From positions 1 to 42,039 of the IMG/VR virus record IMGVR_UViG_3300044824_000031: DNA of 42,039 nucleotides; one strand, written 5' to 3'. Of the stretch, positions 13,528 through 21,247 are shown piece by piece (the first letter of the stretch is position 1; the number at the start of each line of letters is the position of its first letter). The notes under the pieces were generated by a model, which was not told the DNA's origin, searched no databases, and was given only the letters and a program-made list of their open reading frames with translations. Made by a program: the position numbers and the translations under genes. This DNA comes from a virus.

Positions 13528-14731
13528 CGTAGACGTTTTGGAAGTAGAACCGCTCGAAGGCGCGGAAGAAACCACGCTGGAGCAGCCCGTCGAGGTTGGC
13601 AAAGAGAAACCGGCAGAGGGGGAAGAACAGACCGCGCCGGTAACGTCGCTCCTGGGGCCGGACGGAAAGAAACTCGATCCCACGGTTCGAAGCCTCCTGA
13701 GTGAGATCCGCACGAAGAACGACGCTGCGGGGAAACTTTTGACGAAGGCCGTCTACCGCGTGGCGGAACTCGACCGTGAATTCCCCGGCGGGTTGACCGA
13801 AGCGCGCGAGCTCCGAGATAAGATTGAAGGACTTGGAGGAGTCGAAGGCATCGAAGGGAAACTTGAAACGCTTGCGGAACTGACAGGGCTTTCCAAGCAG
13901 TTCATGGACGGCGACCCGGCTTTCGTCGAAGACATGGCCACCAGTAGTCCAGAGGCTTTTTCGGCACTGGCCCCCGCCATCTTCGCCAAGTATGCCCAGA
14001 CGAACCCAGATGGTTTCACCGCCTACATCGGTCGCGTGGTCTGGTCCGACATGAACACGAGCGGCATCCCGCTACTTTTGCAGCGGATGGCCGACTTCAT
14101 GCCCGTCGACAAGCCCCAGGCGCTCGAACTCCTGAACTCATTGAGCACGTACTTGAACGGTTTCGGTGAACTCTCGAAGAAAGCGCCGTCAACGGCCAGG
14201 ACAAAACCAATCGAACAACCGAAAAAAGACGAAAAGAACGATTATGGCCAGGCATTTTCGGAGGCGGCCTCAGCCAGGATAAGACTTGCGAAATCAGAAG
14301 TCAGGAAGACTTTGCGCGGTGAATCTTTGGATGAGGAATCGCAAGCCCAGGTGATTTACCTGTACGAGGGGCGAGCGAAGGTGCTTGCAGATCGCCTATT
14401 CCCAGGTTGGATGAACAAAGCCAAAGCCTATCTGGAAAGGGGTAACCAATCTGCGTATTCTCGGTACATGACCTCTATCGACAACCGGGTTGTTCCCGAA
14501 GCCGTGTCGTGGGCGATTTCAAAGACAAGAAGCCACGGAGGGGATAAGAAGGCGGCTCCAACGCCGAAACAAACCGCCATTTCCCGGCCCGGAGCTACGG
14601 CAGCGCCAGCAAACGGCTTCAAGCCGGTGGCTTCCATCCCCCAAAACATCGACTGGGGGAGAACCTCGAAGCAGATGGTTCAGGAAGATCGCTACATTCT
14701 GACGGATGGATCCCGCGTTCAGGTGAGATAG
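13520..14731 (+). CDS. Scaffold protein (putative)
   Basis: The product is 403 residues from ATG 13520, with AGGAG just upstream and an 8-base overlap with the portal. The composition fits a scaffold: acidic N-terminus (VEPLEGAEETTLEQPVEVGK), long helices (e.g. TEARELRDKIEGLGGVEGIE), a charged middle and a basic C-terminal part (about 260-340). The last 60 residues are Pro/Ala-rich and then WGRTSKQMVQEDRYI. Scaffolds diverge quickly, so the call rests mainly on position between portal and coat. Confidence 0.65.
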   Translation: MPDVDVLEVEPLEGAEETTLEQPVEVGKEKPAEGEEQTAPVTSLLGPDGKKLDPTVRSLLSEIRTKNDAAGKLLTKAVYRVAELDREFPGGLTEARELRDKIEGLGGVEGIEGKLETLAELTGLSKQFMDGDPAFVEDMATSSPEAFSALAPAIFAKYAQTNPDGFTAYIGRVVWSDMNTSGIPLLLQRMADFMPVDKPQALELLNSLSTYLNGFGELSKKAPSTARTKPIEQPKKDEKNDYGQAFSEAASARIRLAKSEVRKTLRGESLDEESQAQVIYLYEGRAKVLADRLFPGWMNKAKAYLERGNQSAYSRYMTSIDNRVVPEAVSWAISKTRSHGGDKKAAPTPKQTAISRPGATAAPANGFKPVASIPQNIDWGRTSKQMVQEDRYILTDGSRVQVR

Positions 14732-14915
14732 CCCTTGACACGGGCGTATAATGGAAATGATGTAAAGTTCGACGCGCGGTAAGGAACGGGCACCTTCAAA
14801 ACTGGCACGCGCTGAGAATTGCAACAAACGGTGACTGCGAAACGGTAGGGCGCCGTCCAGCCCGGCCAATGGCCGAAGGATCGCATGGCACACTTCAAAT
14901 CTGAGAGGTGTAGAC
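14732..14915 (+). promoter_or_regulatory. Coat-gene leader region
   Basis: There is no gene in this 184-base gap. It holds a promoter-like pair (next entry), a GCGCG/CGCGC long-range inverted repeat (about 14776-14812), two AAACGGT direct repeats 14 bases apart (14826 and 14840), and a perfect 5-bp hairpin CGGCC-AAT-GGCCG near 14862-14874. GAGAGG at 14903-14908 is the ribosome-binding site of the coat gene. A structured, highly expressed coat mRNA leader is likely. Confidence 0.5.
14735..14752 (+). promoter_or_regulatory. Consensus TTGACA and TATAAT only 6 bases apart
   Basis: TTGACA (14735-14740) and TATAAT (14747-14752) are both perfect sigma70 hexamers but are separated by 6 bases, so they cannot act together as a normal promoter. 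TATAAT alone has no good -35 partner at 16-18 bases. It may be an 11-base deletion in a former promoter or a site for a phage factor. Position just ahead of the coat leader suggests it matters. Confidence 0.4.
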
Positions 14916-16181
14916 ATGCCTGTTGGCAATCTCGCAGCCTCAATGGGGCTGCAAAAAGAGTATGTGGTTCCGAAGGTTGAAAAGCTGGCCCTTGCCAGTT
15001 CGCGCCTTTGGAAGCACATCAAACTGAACACGAAGATCGAGCCGGTTTCCAACCGGCCAATCAGAATCCCCTTACAGCCGCTCCAGTGGGGCAATTTCGC
15101 AGTCGCCAACCTCGACGGCGGCGCGTTCCCGCAGGGGTCCGGTCCCCAAGTAATCCCCGGCACGATTTCCTGCGTGTCCTTCGTTCACGCGGCCCAGTGG
15201 ACCGCCCTGGCCGAGTACACCACGGACACCGACGAAAAGGCCGTTCAGGATTACGCCACCCTCTTGACCAGCCAGCAAACCGAGATGATCGCCGGCTGCA
15301 TGGATGCCCTTCTCCAGTCGGACGGCAGCAACACGCTGGACACCGTGGTTTCGGTTTCCGGAAACGTTCTGACCGTGAACAACCCGAACGCCTTCATGGA
15401 CGGCCAGACGCTCGACTTCTACAACGGCCTGCTGGATGCCGGCGGGGTCTTCCTCGGCAGCGCAACCGTGCTCGGCGTCGACGCCATCAACGTGGCCATC
15501 ACTCTGACCGGGATGCCTCCGACCGGAACCACAGGCGGGACCCGGATGCTGGTCAGCGGCAGTCCCGGTGTGAGCAACGCAGGTTTGCTGGGTCTGCGCG
15601 CCTACAACGTGGCTGGCAACACCGGCCTGTACATGAACATCCAGAAGTCGGCATACCCCGGCAAGTTCAACGTGCCGAACTTCAACGCTCCCGGCACCCT
15701 GACGCCTTCCCTGGTTCGCGCCATTGACGCGCTCATGGAGCTTTCGATGGGCGTGGAGAAGGCACAGGAAGCCGATCTCACCCCGCATTGCAATGTGGAC
15801 ATGGTGACGGCTTGGGAAAACCTCAGTCTGAACGTGCAGCGCGTGGACGTTACCCAGATCCGCGGTGACGAACAACCCGACATGCTGAAGCGCCGGCGCC
15901 CGCGCACCATCGGTGGCCGCGAGGTCATCGTGAACGAACGCGCCCGGCCCGGCTACATCGACTGGCTGGCCCTGGCCCACTGGTTCCAGGTGCAGTCTAA
16001 GGCCCTCTCGCTCTACGACGTGAAGGGGCAGGTGGTCTTTCCCGCCTACGGACCGGCGGGAACCATCGCGGCGAGCAACCTGATGTACCTGGTCATCATG
16101 CTCCAGTTCGCGTCGGTCCAACCCCGTCTGAATGCTTATCTTTCGGGCGTGACCATACCGCGCTATTTGTTCGGGCATTGA
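14916..16181 (+). CDS. Major capsid protein (P22-like coat)
   Basis: The product is 421 residues, close to P22 coat protein (430). ATG 14916 has GAGAGG upstream. The N-terminal half has the fold-typical RPIRIPLQPLQWGNFAVANL and the spine-helix-like segment YTTDTDEKAVQDYATLLTSQ. A Val/Gly-rich insertion (about residues 145-220, from VVSVSGNVLTVNNPNAF) could be a surface domain like the P22 I-domain. The C-terminus holds IGGREVIVNERARPGYIDWL, a coat-like beta segment. It builds the HK97-fold icosahedral shell with the upstream scaffold and portal. Confidence 0.8.
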   Translation: MPVGNLAASMGLQKEYVVPKVEKLALASSRLWKHIKLNTKIEPVSNRPIRIPLQPLQWGNFAVANLDGGAFPQGSGPQVIPGTISCVSFVHAAQWTALAEYTTDTDEKAVQDYATLLTSQQTEMIAGCMDALLQSDGSNTLDTVVSVSGNVLTVNNPNAFMDGQTLDFYNGLLDAGGVFLGSATVLGVDAINVAITLTGMPPTGTTGGTRMLVSGSPGVSNAGLLGLRAYNVAGNTGLYMNIQKSAYPGKFNVPNFNAPGTLTPSLVRAIDALMELSMGVEKAQEADLTPHCNVDMVTAWENLSLNVQRVDVTQIRGDEQPDMLKRRRPRTIGGREVIVNERARPGYIDWLALAHWFQVQSKALSLYDVKGQVVFPAYGPAGTIAASNLMYLVIMLQFASVQPRLNAYLSGVTIPRYLFGH

Positions 16182-16216
16182 GGATAAAGGACTTATTCTT
16201 CTTGCATCCATCCTAA

Positions 16217-16222
16217 TACAAT
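16217..16222 (+). promoter_or_regulatory. Possible -10 box for the HNH gene
   Basis: TACAAT at 16217-16222 lies in an AT-rich 67-base gap between the coat gene and the HNH gene. No convincing -35 is found at 16-18 bases. The gene has its own strong GGAGG (16237-16241), so independent expression is plausible. Confidence 0.3.
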
Positions 16223-16248
16223 GTTAAGATTGGGATGGAGGTAGGAAG

Positions 16249-16881
16249 ATGCCAGCAAAAGGACAGCAGTCCAGTGAGGAGACCCGGGATAGAATTCGGG
16301 CCTCCCACTGGACGAGAAGTTTGAATGATGATGAAAGAGCGAGGGTCATTGCGAATCTTCGAGAGCGGCGAGAGAAACAGGTGCATCCATCTCTCGCATC
16401 CAAGGGGTTCACCTTGGAACAGGTCAAAGAGGCGCATGCCGCCGGTCTTGTGTGGTGCTCTGGAACCTGCAAGGCTTTCGTCCCTGAATCTGAATTCGGG
16501 AAAAATCGTGGTGGGTGGTGCCGTAAGTGCTATGCCGCCTACATGCGGGACCAACGCGCCAAGTGGACGACCGAAAAACGTACTGAGTATGCCAGAAAGC
16601 GTCTCCTGGAAAAATACGGCATCACGCCCGACTGGTGGACCGCAAAACTGGCTGAACAGAACGGCCTATGCGCTCTCTGTGGACTTGCCCCAGACGGCTC
16701 TGGAGCGGGTAGGCCACACACCCACAAGGTTACTGGCCCGCTTTTTTGCGTGGATCATAGCCATTCTACGGGCAAGGCCCGAGGGTTGCTCTGCTTCAAA
16801 TGCAATACGGCTCTCGAACGCTTTGAATCCGTCGCAGATTTTGGCCTCAAGGCCCTCGCCTACCTGGCCCGCTATTCTTAA
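16249..16881 (+). CDS. Endonuclease VII-like HNH (free-standing homing-type) nuclease
   Basis: The product is 210 residues from ATG 16249. The first 55 residues are basic with a repeat-like DNA-binding helix (SSEETRDRIRASHWTRSLND). A middle zinc element has CSGTC and WCRKC. The C-terminal catalytic part is recombination endonuclease VII-like: LCALCGLAPDG, then FCVDHSHSTGKARGLLCFKC with the DHSH core and closing CxxC. Such genes are frequent mobile insertions next to conserved phage genes. Position between coat and tail genes, an AT-rich leader and its own signals fit an inserted mobile gene rather than a resolvase needed for packaging. Confidence 0.8.
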   Translation: MPAKGQQSSEETRDRIRASHWTRSLNDDERARVIANLRERREKQVHPSLASKGFTLEQVKEAHAAGLVWCSGTCKAFVPESEFGKNRGGWCRKCYAAYMRDQRAKWTTEKRTEYARKRLLEKYGITPDWWTAKLAEQNGLCALCGLAPDGSGAGRPHTHKVTGPLFCVDHSHSTGKARGLLCFKCNTALERFESVADFGLKALAYLARYS

Positions 16882-16895
16882 CCTTCGGGGGTCGT

Positions 16896-17555
16896 ATGCC
16901 TGCTGAGTACGACCCCACCATCAATCTACGACACTGGCCCACGCCGATGAGCCGGTTTGGGAAGAATCCGTTTGGAGAAAACCTCTACCGGATCGTACTC
17001 ACGGAGTCACGGCGGCATCTTGTTGGCGGCCTATGGCCGGACGGTGCGACGGGCTACCATTGGGTGCCCAAGTATCGTTCGGTCAAGGCCCCGTGGATTC
17101 TGGAGCGGTGGCGCTGGGAGATGCTTTCCAAGGCCAAGTGGGATGAGTTGGTGGACCCGGTATCCGGGTGGCCGCTATTCGGCCCGTACCCGACGCGGGG
17201 CGACTACGAGCTGGTCTGGGAGTTCGACGCCGGAGTGGATGCCGACAGTCTGGACAACATCATTGGGTTCGTCAATCGGCGCGATTCGTGGTCCTTCCAG
17301 GATCACCGGGATCGGGTGGCCGCCGAGTACCAGCAGGAAGAGAACGACATCCGCAACGCGGGGCGGGATGAGATTCGGGATTGCATGACCGCTTTCGGCG
17401 GAGCACCGATCTCGTATGGACGGTTTGGGAGAGGCACGAAGACACAACGGGATTTCGCCACCGCCCAAGACATGAACCTGCCAATTCCACGCGGCCGGCC
17501 GCAGAACCTCAACGGCCTTGAAGTCACGAGTTCGATGTTTGCAGGGGGAGTTTGA
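16896..17555 (+). CDS. Structural hypothetical protein after coat
   Basis: The product is 219 residues from ATG 16896. It is rich in Trp, Arg and Gly in the first half (GYHWVPKYRSVKAPWILERW). The middle is acidic/helical (ADSLDNIIGFVNRRDSWSFQ), and the C-terminal part is Gly/Arg-rich (APISYGRFGRGTKTQRD). It does not match a family I recognise. As the first conserved-looking gene after the coat (once the HNH insertion is discounted), a head-completion or neck role is likely. Confidence 0.5.
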   Translation: MPAEYDPTINLRHWPTPMSRFGKNPFGENLYRIVLTESRRHLVGGLWPDGATGYHWVPKYRSVKAPWILERWRWEMLSKAKWDELVDPVSGWPLFGPYPTRGDYELVWEFDAGVDADSLDNIIGFVNRRDSWSFQDHRDRVAAEYQQEENDIRNAGRDEIRDCMTAFGGAPISYGRFGRGTKTQRDFATAQDMNLPIPRGRPQNLNGLEVTSSMFAGGV

Positions 17556-18322
17556 TGCCGATTACAGCCCAAGAAGCCCAAGCGCTGCTCACGCAGGAGC
17601 AGCGCAAACTGAACCAGGGTCGCGTGTTGCCGCCGGTCCTGGATCGAATTCGCGTGCTGATGCGCGATGAGACGTTCCCGATTTGCAACGTGGGTCCGTG
17701 GGAGTACCGGGCGGAGCGGGGTTGTCTCGCGGTCTTCATCCCGGCTTACGACCCGGCGAAGGACCCGGCCAAGTTGGGGTATGCCCGCAGTGAGCCGCTG
17801 GCGGTTATCCGGCGGGAAGCCAAGATCATCAACGAGGATGAATTCGGCTTCATTGAAGACGACGGGCACATGGTTGCCCAGGATCTCATTGGGATCGGCT
17901 GGGGGATGCACCCGCAGAACTCCCTGGTCCCGTTCGGGGTATTCGTGCCCGCCGGCAAGGAGCCGACGCCAGCGGAGATTGCCGCGGCGAAAGATCAGCT
18001 TTCGCTGTACTACGACCGGCTGATTGAAGAGGCTCGGGACGCCTACGACAAGGGGCCAGAGGCGCGGAAAAACACGATCACCGACCGGCACTTGACCGCA
18101 GCACGTATCAAAGGCATCGACGAAGCCTGGACCCGCCACCAGCACACTGAGGCGTCCGTGCGCTGCCAGATGTGCGGGAAGTTCAACCCGGCGGGGATCG
18201 CCAAGTGCGCTTGTGGTCAGATTCTCGACTTCGAGCTTTTTCAGAAGCTCCAGAAACAGCAGGAAGACATGCTGGAGAGGGCTACCAAACCGGCACCCGT
18301 TCAGCCGCCCGTAAAGAGATGA
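17555..18322 (+). CDS. Virion-associated hypothetical protein with C-terminal zinc ribbon
   Basis: The product is 255 residues from ATG 17555 (TTG 17552 is possible) with GGGGGAG upstream. The main part is alpha/beta (FPICNVGPWEYRAERGCLAV; FGFIEDDGHMVAQDLIGIGW). Near residue 210 there is a four-Cys ribbon, CQMCGKFNPAGIAKCACG, followed by a helix with Gln-rich end and a Pro-rich tail. The function is unknown. It is tightly linked to the three adaptor paralogs that follow. Confidence 0.5.
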   Translation: MPITAQEAQALLTQEQRKLNQGRVLPPVLDRIRVLMRDETFPICNVGPWEYRAERGCLAVFIPAYDPAKDPAKLGYARSEPLAVIRREAKIINEDEFGFIEDDGHMVAQDLIGIGWGMHPQNSLVPFGVFVPAGKEPTPAEIAAAKDQLSLYYDRLIEEARDAYDKGPEARKNTITDRHLTAARIKGIDEAWTRHQHTEASVRCQMCGKFNPAGIAKCACGQILDFELFQKLQKQQEDMLERATKPAPVQPPVKR

Positions 18323-18323
18323 A

Positions 18324-19151
18324 ATGCCTGTTGTCGCCCCAGTTCCGATGGCACCGTATGACACGGTGGAAACCGCGCTACAGGTGGCGCGAGTTCGTCT
18401 GAACGATGCCATCCAGAGCATCGGCGGCGACGTTATCACGGATACGCAGCCCTTCATCCAGGTAGGGACGAATGCCGCATGGAGGCGCATTCAGGAGTTT
18501 CTGGCGAACGCCGGATGTATCAGGTTCCACCAGGAGACGGTGCTTTTTAATATACCGGCCTGTGGAAACGCCGATTTGGTAGCGCAGGTGTGGCTGAACT
18601 GGACCCAGTATTTTGACGGATCGAACTACTTTTTGCCTCCAAACACCCCAGTTCTTCCTCAGAACTTCATTTCGCCGTTGTCTCTTCAGGAGCGAATCTC
18701 TGGAACGACCGGGCAGTTCACCCCAATTGACCAAGTTCTCAAGGGGCTTCCACGAATCAGCCGAGCGCCCATCAATCGACTTTGGGAGTGGCGGGATGAG
18801 ACGATTTACATGCCGGGAGCTACCGGGCCCACGGACATCATCGTGCGGTATCTGGGTTTCCTTCCCGACTTCGTTCAAACTGGCTCGACCGATTGGACCG
18901 CTCAACCCATTCCCATCATGCGGTGTTTGGACCCGCTTTCGTGGGCGATCTGCGCTGAATTCGCCAGAGCGCGCGGGGATCTCGACGCCGCATATTTCGA
19001 CCAGGCTGCGCAGGCGTCCGCTCTAATGATTCTCGACCGCGACACTGCCTACCCGTCAGAACTTTTCAAACAGACCGAACGTGGGAAGATGCCGGACCGC
19101 TTCACGCCAGCAGGACCGGCGCAACTGAAGAACCCGGCGGGAGCGAAGTAA
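18324..19151 (+). CDS. Tandem adaptor-like paralog 1
   Basis: The product is 275 residues from ATG 18324. It is clearly related to the next two genes. Shared blocks are TALQVARVRLNDAIQSIGGD, WRRIQEF near residue 53, a Trp/Gly TQYFDGSNYFLPPNTPVLPQ block, WEWRDETIYMPGATGPTD and QPIPIMRCLDPLSWAICAEF. The start is MPVVAPVPMAPYDT. By position after portal, scaffold and coat and before the big tail protein, the trio is most likely head-tail connector or tail-tube subunits. No named family is certain. Confidence 0.6.
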   Translation: MPVVAPVPMAPYDTVETALQVARVRLNDAIQSIGGDVITDTQPFIQVGTNAAWRRIQEFLANAGCIRFHQETVLFNIPACGNADLVAQVWLNWTQYFDGSNYFLPPNTPVLPQNFISPLSLQERISGTTGQFTPIDQVLKGLPRISRAPINRLWEWRDETIYMPGATGPTDIIVRYLGFLPDFVQTGSTDWTAQPIPIMRCLDPLSWAICAEFARARGDLDAAYFDQAAQASALMILDRDTAYPSELFKQTERGKMPDRFTPAGPAQLKNPAGAK

Positions 19152-19152
19152 T

Positions 19153-19965
19153 ATGCCAGCGACAACACCTTACGATATTGTCTACGCCGCGATGCTTATG
19201 GCGAAAACGCGGCTTAATGACGCCATTTCAACGTTGACGCCCGTAGGCGGCCAATTGCTCGATAATGCCCAAGCGTTCACTCAGCAGATTATGAACACCG
19301 CTTGGCGCCGGATGCTGGCATTTCTATCCGAGCGGAACTATTCTCGGCTGTTTCCTGAACTCCTGATTCCCTCTCTGCCGGCGGAGTCCACAAACGACCC
19401 AGCCTTGGAGGTTTCGCTTACCTGGACCGGGTACTTTGATGGCATTAACCAGTTCAGCACCCCAGTTCTTCCGCAAGACCTCATTACGCCCGCGAAACTT
19501 TGGGAACGTGCGAGCGGCCAGACGCCGCCGGGTGGACTGTACGAGATGGACCGGGTTTTCAATGGCCTTCCACCGATTCCCAAGCAGTTTCGCAACTTCG
19601 TGTGGGAGTGGCGAGACGATGGGATCTACATGCCGGGAGCCACTGGGCCGACTGACCTGAAAATCCGGTATGCGGCCTTTCTGTCGGATTTCGTGGACAA
19701 CTCACCCACGGCGGCGACTCCATGGTTCCAGCAGCCCATCCCGATCATGCGCTGCCTCGACCCGCTTTCCTGCTATGCCTGCCATGAGATTGCCAAGGGC
19801 CGCAAAGACCTCGATGCGGGGGTTTTCTTGCAGGATGCCGAGGCCGCAGCAATGCTCATCGTGAACCGCGACAGCGCGCAACCCAGGGCCATCCTGAAGC
19901 CTTCCGAGTACGGCAAGATGCGCGACCAGTATACCCCTGGAGGCCCGCCACCGCCCAAGGTGTAG
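19153..19965 (+). CDS. Tandem adaptor-like paralog 2
   Basis: The product is 270 residues from ATG 19153, one base after the previous stop. It aligns along its whole length with the genes before and after: AKTRLNDAISTLTPVGGQLL, WRRMLAFLSERNYSRLF, WTGYFDGINQFSTPVLPQDL, WEWRDDGIYMPGATGPTDLK, QPIPIMRCLDPLSCYACHEI. Of the three it is closest to paralog 1 in the MPGATGPTD and PIPIMRCLDPLS blocks. The shared architecture and order argue for duplication followed by specialisation, possibly to build a ring of mixed subunits. Confidence 0.6.
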   Translation: MPATTPYDIVYAAMLMAKTRLNDAISTLTPVGGQLLDNAQAFTQQIMNTAWRRMLAFLSERNYSRLFPELLIPSLPAESTNDPALEVSLTWTGYFDGINQFSTPVLPQDLITPAKLWERASGQTPPGGLYEMDRVFNGLPPIPKQFRNFVWEWRDDGIYMPGATGPTDLKIRYAAFLSDFVDNSPTAATPWFQQPIPIMRCLDPLSCYACHEIAKGRKDLDAGVFLQDAEAAAMLIVNRDSAQPRAILKPSEYGKMRDQYTPGGPPPPKV

Positions 19966-19968
19966 CCT

Positions 19969-20847
19969 ATGCCCGCCGCGCCCTACGATTCGCTGATGGT
20001 TGTCAGAAACACCGTACAGGCTCGCCTGAACGGTGCGCTGGACAGCCTTCAGCCGATCAGCGGGAAGATTTTGGAGAATTCCTCGTACTTCTCGCAGCAG
20101 GCGGTGAACAACGCTTGGCGAAACGCCCAGGACTATCTCGCGGAGCGTGGCTTTGCGGACCTACTCAACGAAGCGGTAATTTCCGGCTTTCCGATAGTGG
20201 CATCGCTTGACCCCGCCACCCAAGTCCGGCTCGACTGGACAGGATGTTCAGACGGTGTGACCAGTTATACCACTCCGTGCCTGCCTTCGGAATGCACTCA
20301 CCCACTGAAGATTTGGGAGCGGTGGAGCAACCAAAACGCTGAGTTTTCCCAGACGCCGATGGAAAAGATTCTCGACGGGCTACCGGCGTGGCAAAAGGCG
20401 ATGGCAAACCGCTGCTGGGAGTGGCGGAACAATGCGATTTGGATGCCCGGCGCGCTGATGGTTGAGGACTTCAGAATCCGGTACGTCAAGTACCTGCCGG
20501 ATTTTGTGGACAACTTCGCCGGGAATAGTAATCCGTTGACCTTTGACGAGATGCCCGGAACCTTCGATGAGACAAGCGGAACATTTGACGAGGCGGGAGG
20601 AACTCTGGTTCGTGTTCATTGGTTCGAGCAACCTGTCCCCATCATGCGGTGCTCGGACGGATTCTCGTGGTTCATCTGCGCCGAATTCGCGGAGGCGCAG
20701 GGTAAAGTGGAAGTCGCAGATCGGTTCCTCCAGAGGGGAAAGGATGCCTTTGGCAGAATCTTCAATCTGGACGCGGCCGCGGATCAGCGAGTGAACATCC
20801 GGCGCCGGCCGCACAGCGGGCGAGGGAACGGAAGATCATACTATTAG
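19969..20847 (+). CDS. Tandem adaptor-like paralog 3, with a TFDE repeat insert
   Basis: The product is 292 residues from ATG 19969. It keeps the common blocks (VQARLNGALDSLQPISGKIL; WRNAQDYLAERGFADLL; WEWRNNAIWMPGALMVEDF; QPVPIMRCSDGFSWFICAEF) but is the most divergent. Around residue 190 it has an insert with three short repeats, TFDEMPG, TFDETSG and TFDEAGG, missing from the other two. The C-terminus is Arg/Gly-rich (RRRPHSGRGNGRSYY), suited to contact nucleic acid or an acidic partner. The role is inferred from context as for paralogs 1 and 2. Confidence 0.6.
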   Translation: MPAAPYDSLMVVRNTVQARLNGALDSLQPISGKILENSSYFSQQAVNNAWRNAQDYLAERGFADLLNEAVISGFPIVASLDPATQVRLDWTGCSDGVTSYTTPCLPSECTHPLKIWERWSNQNAEFSQTPMEKILDGLPAWQKAMANRCWEWRNNAIWMPGALMVEDFRIRYVKYLPDFVDNFAGNSNPLTFDEMPGTFDETSGTFDEAGGTLVRVHWFEQPVPIMRCSDGFSWFICAEFAEAQGKVEVADRFLQRGKDAFGRIFNLDAAADQRVNIRRRPHSGRGNGRSYY

Positions 20848-20856
20848 GAGAACAAC

Positions 20857-21237
20857 ATGGCAGCGGCAGTCACAGTTACCAACATCGACAACACGATGAA
20901 GCAGTTCATCGTGGACGGAATAATCGCCCTGACCGGGAACTACGGCACCAGCGGCGGCGCGGACCCCCACGGCGATCCTCTAGACCTGTCTGGACTCGGG
21001 GTGCCCAGCAACTCGCTTCCGACGCTGGTTCAGATCGTGGAGCAAAGCCCCGCGGGTGCGCTTTCGAGCGGCAACACCTACGAATATATGCCCGGCACAA
21101 CGCAGGCTAACGGACAGCTTCAGATCCGCGCCGCGGGTGGTGGGGAGATCACTCCCGGCGGCGCTTACGGCACCCCGCCATTCAGTGTGACCGGATTCGT
21201 GCTATTCATCCGCGCCTGGTTCCCATCGTTCATCTAA
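20857..21237 (+). CDS. Small structural hypothetical protein
   Basis: The product is 126 residues from ATG 20857, with AGGAG upstream. It is Gly/Ala/Thr-rich with strand-forming segments (MAAAVTVTNIDNTMKQFIVD) and a hydrophobic end (FSVTGFVLFIRAWFPSFI). Its composition is like virion decoration or tail proteins. The gene ends directly at the strong AAGGAGG of the giant tail gene. No family is recognised. Confidence 0.5.
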   Translation: MAAAVTVTNIDNTMKQFIVDGIIALTGNYGTSGGADPHGDPLDLSGLGVPSNSLPTLVQIVEQSPAGALSSGNTYEYMPGTTQANGQLQIRAAGGGEITPGGAYGTPPFSVTGFVLFIRAWFPSFI

Positions 21238-21247
21238 GGAGGTCGTT

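Noticed and set aside
14732-14915. Possible tRNA or other known RNA gene in the coat leader
   Set aside because: No cloverleaf, no T-arm GGTTCGA-type motif in the right place and no acceptor stem.
15072-16211. Long open frame on the minus strand opposite the coat gene
   Set aside because: It is antisense to a well-supported coat gene, has no ribosome site and has His/Val/Gly-rich shadow composition, as expected in GC-rich DNA.
17303-18490. 395-codon minus-strand open frame opposite the genes after coat
   Set aside because: It spans two or three plus-strand genes with coupled starts; composition is that of an antisense shadow.
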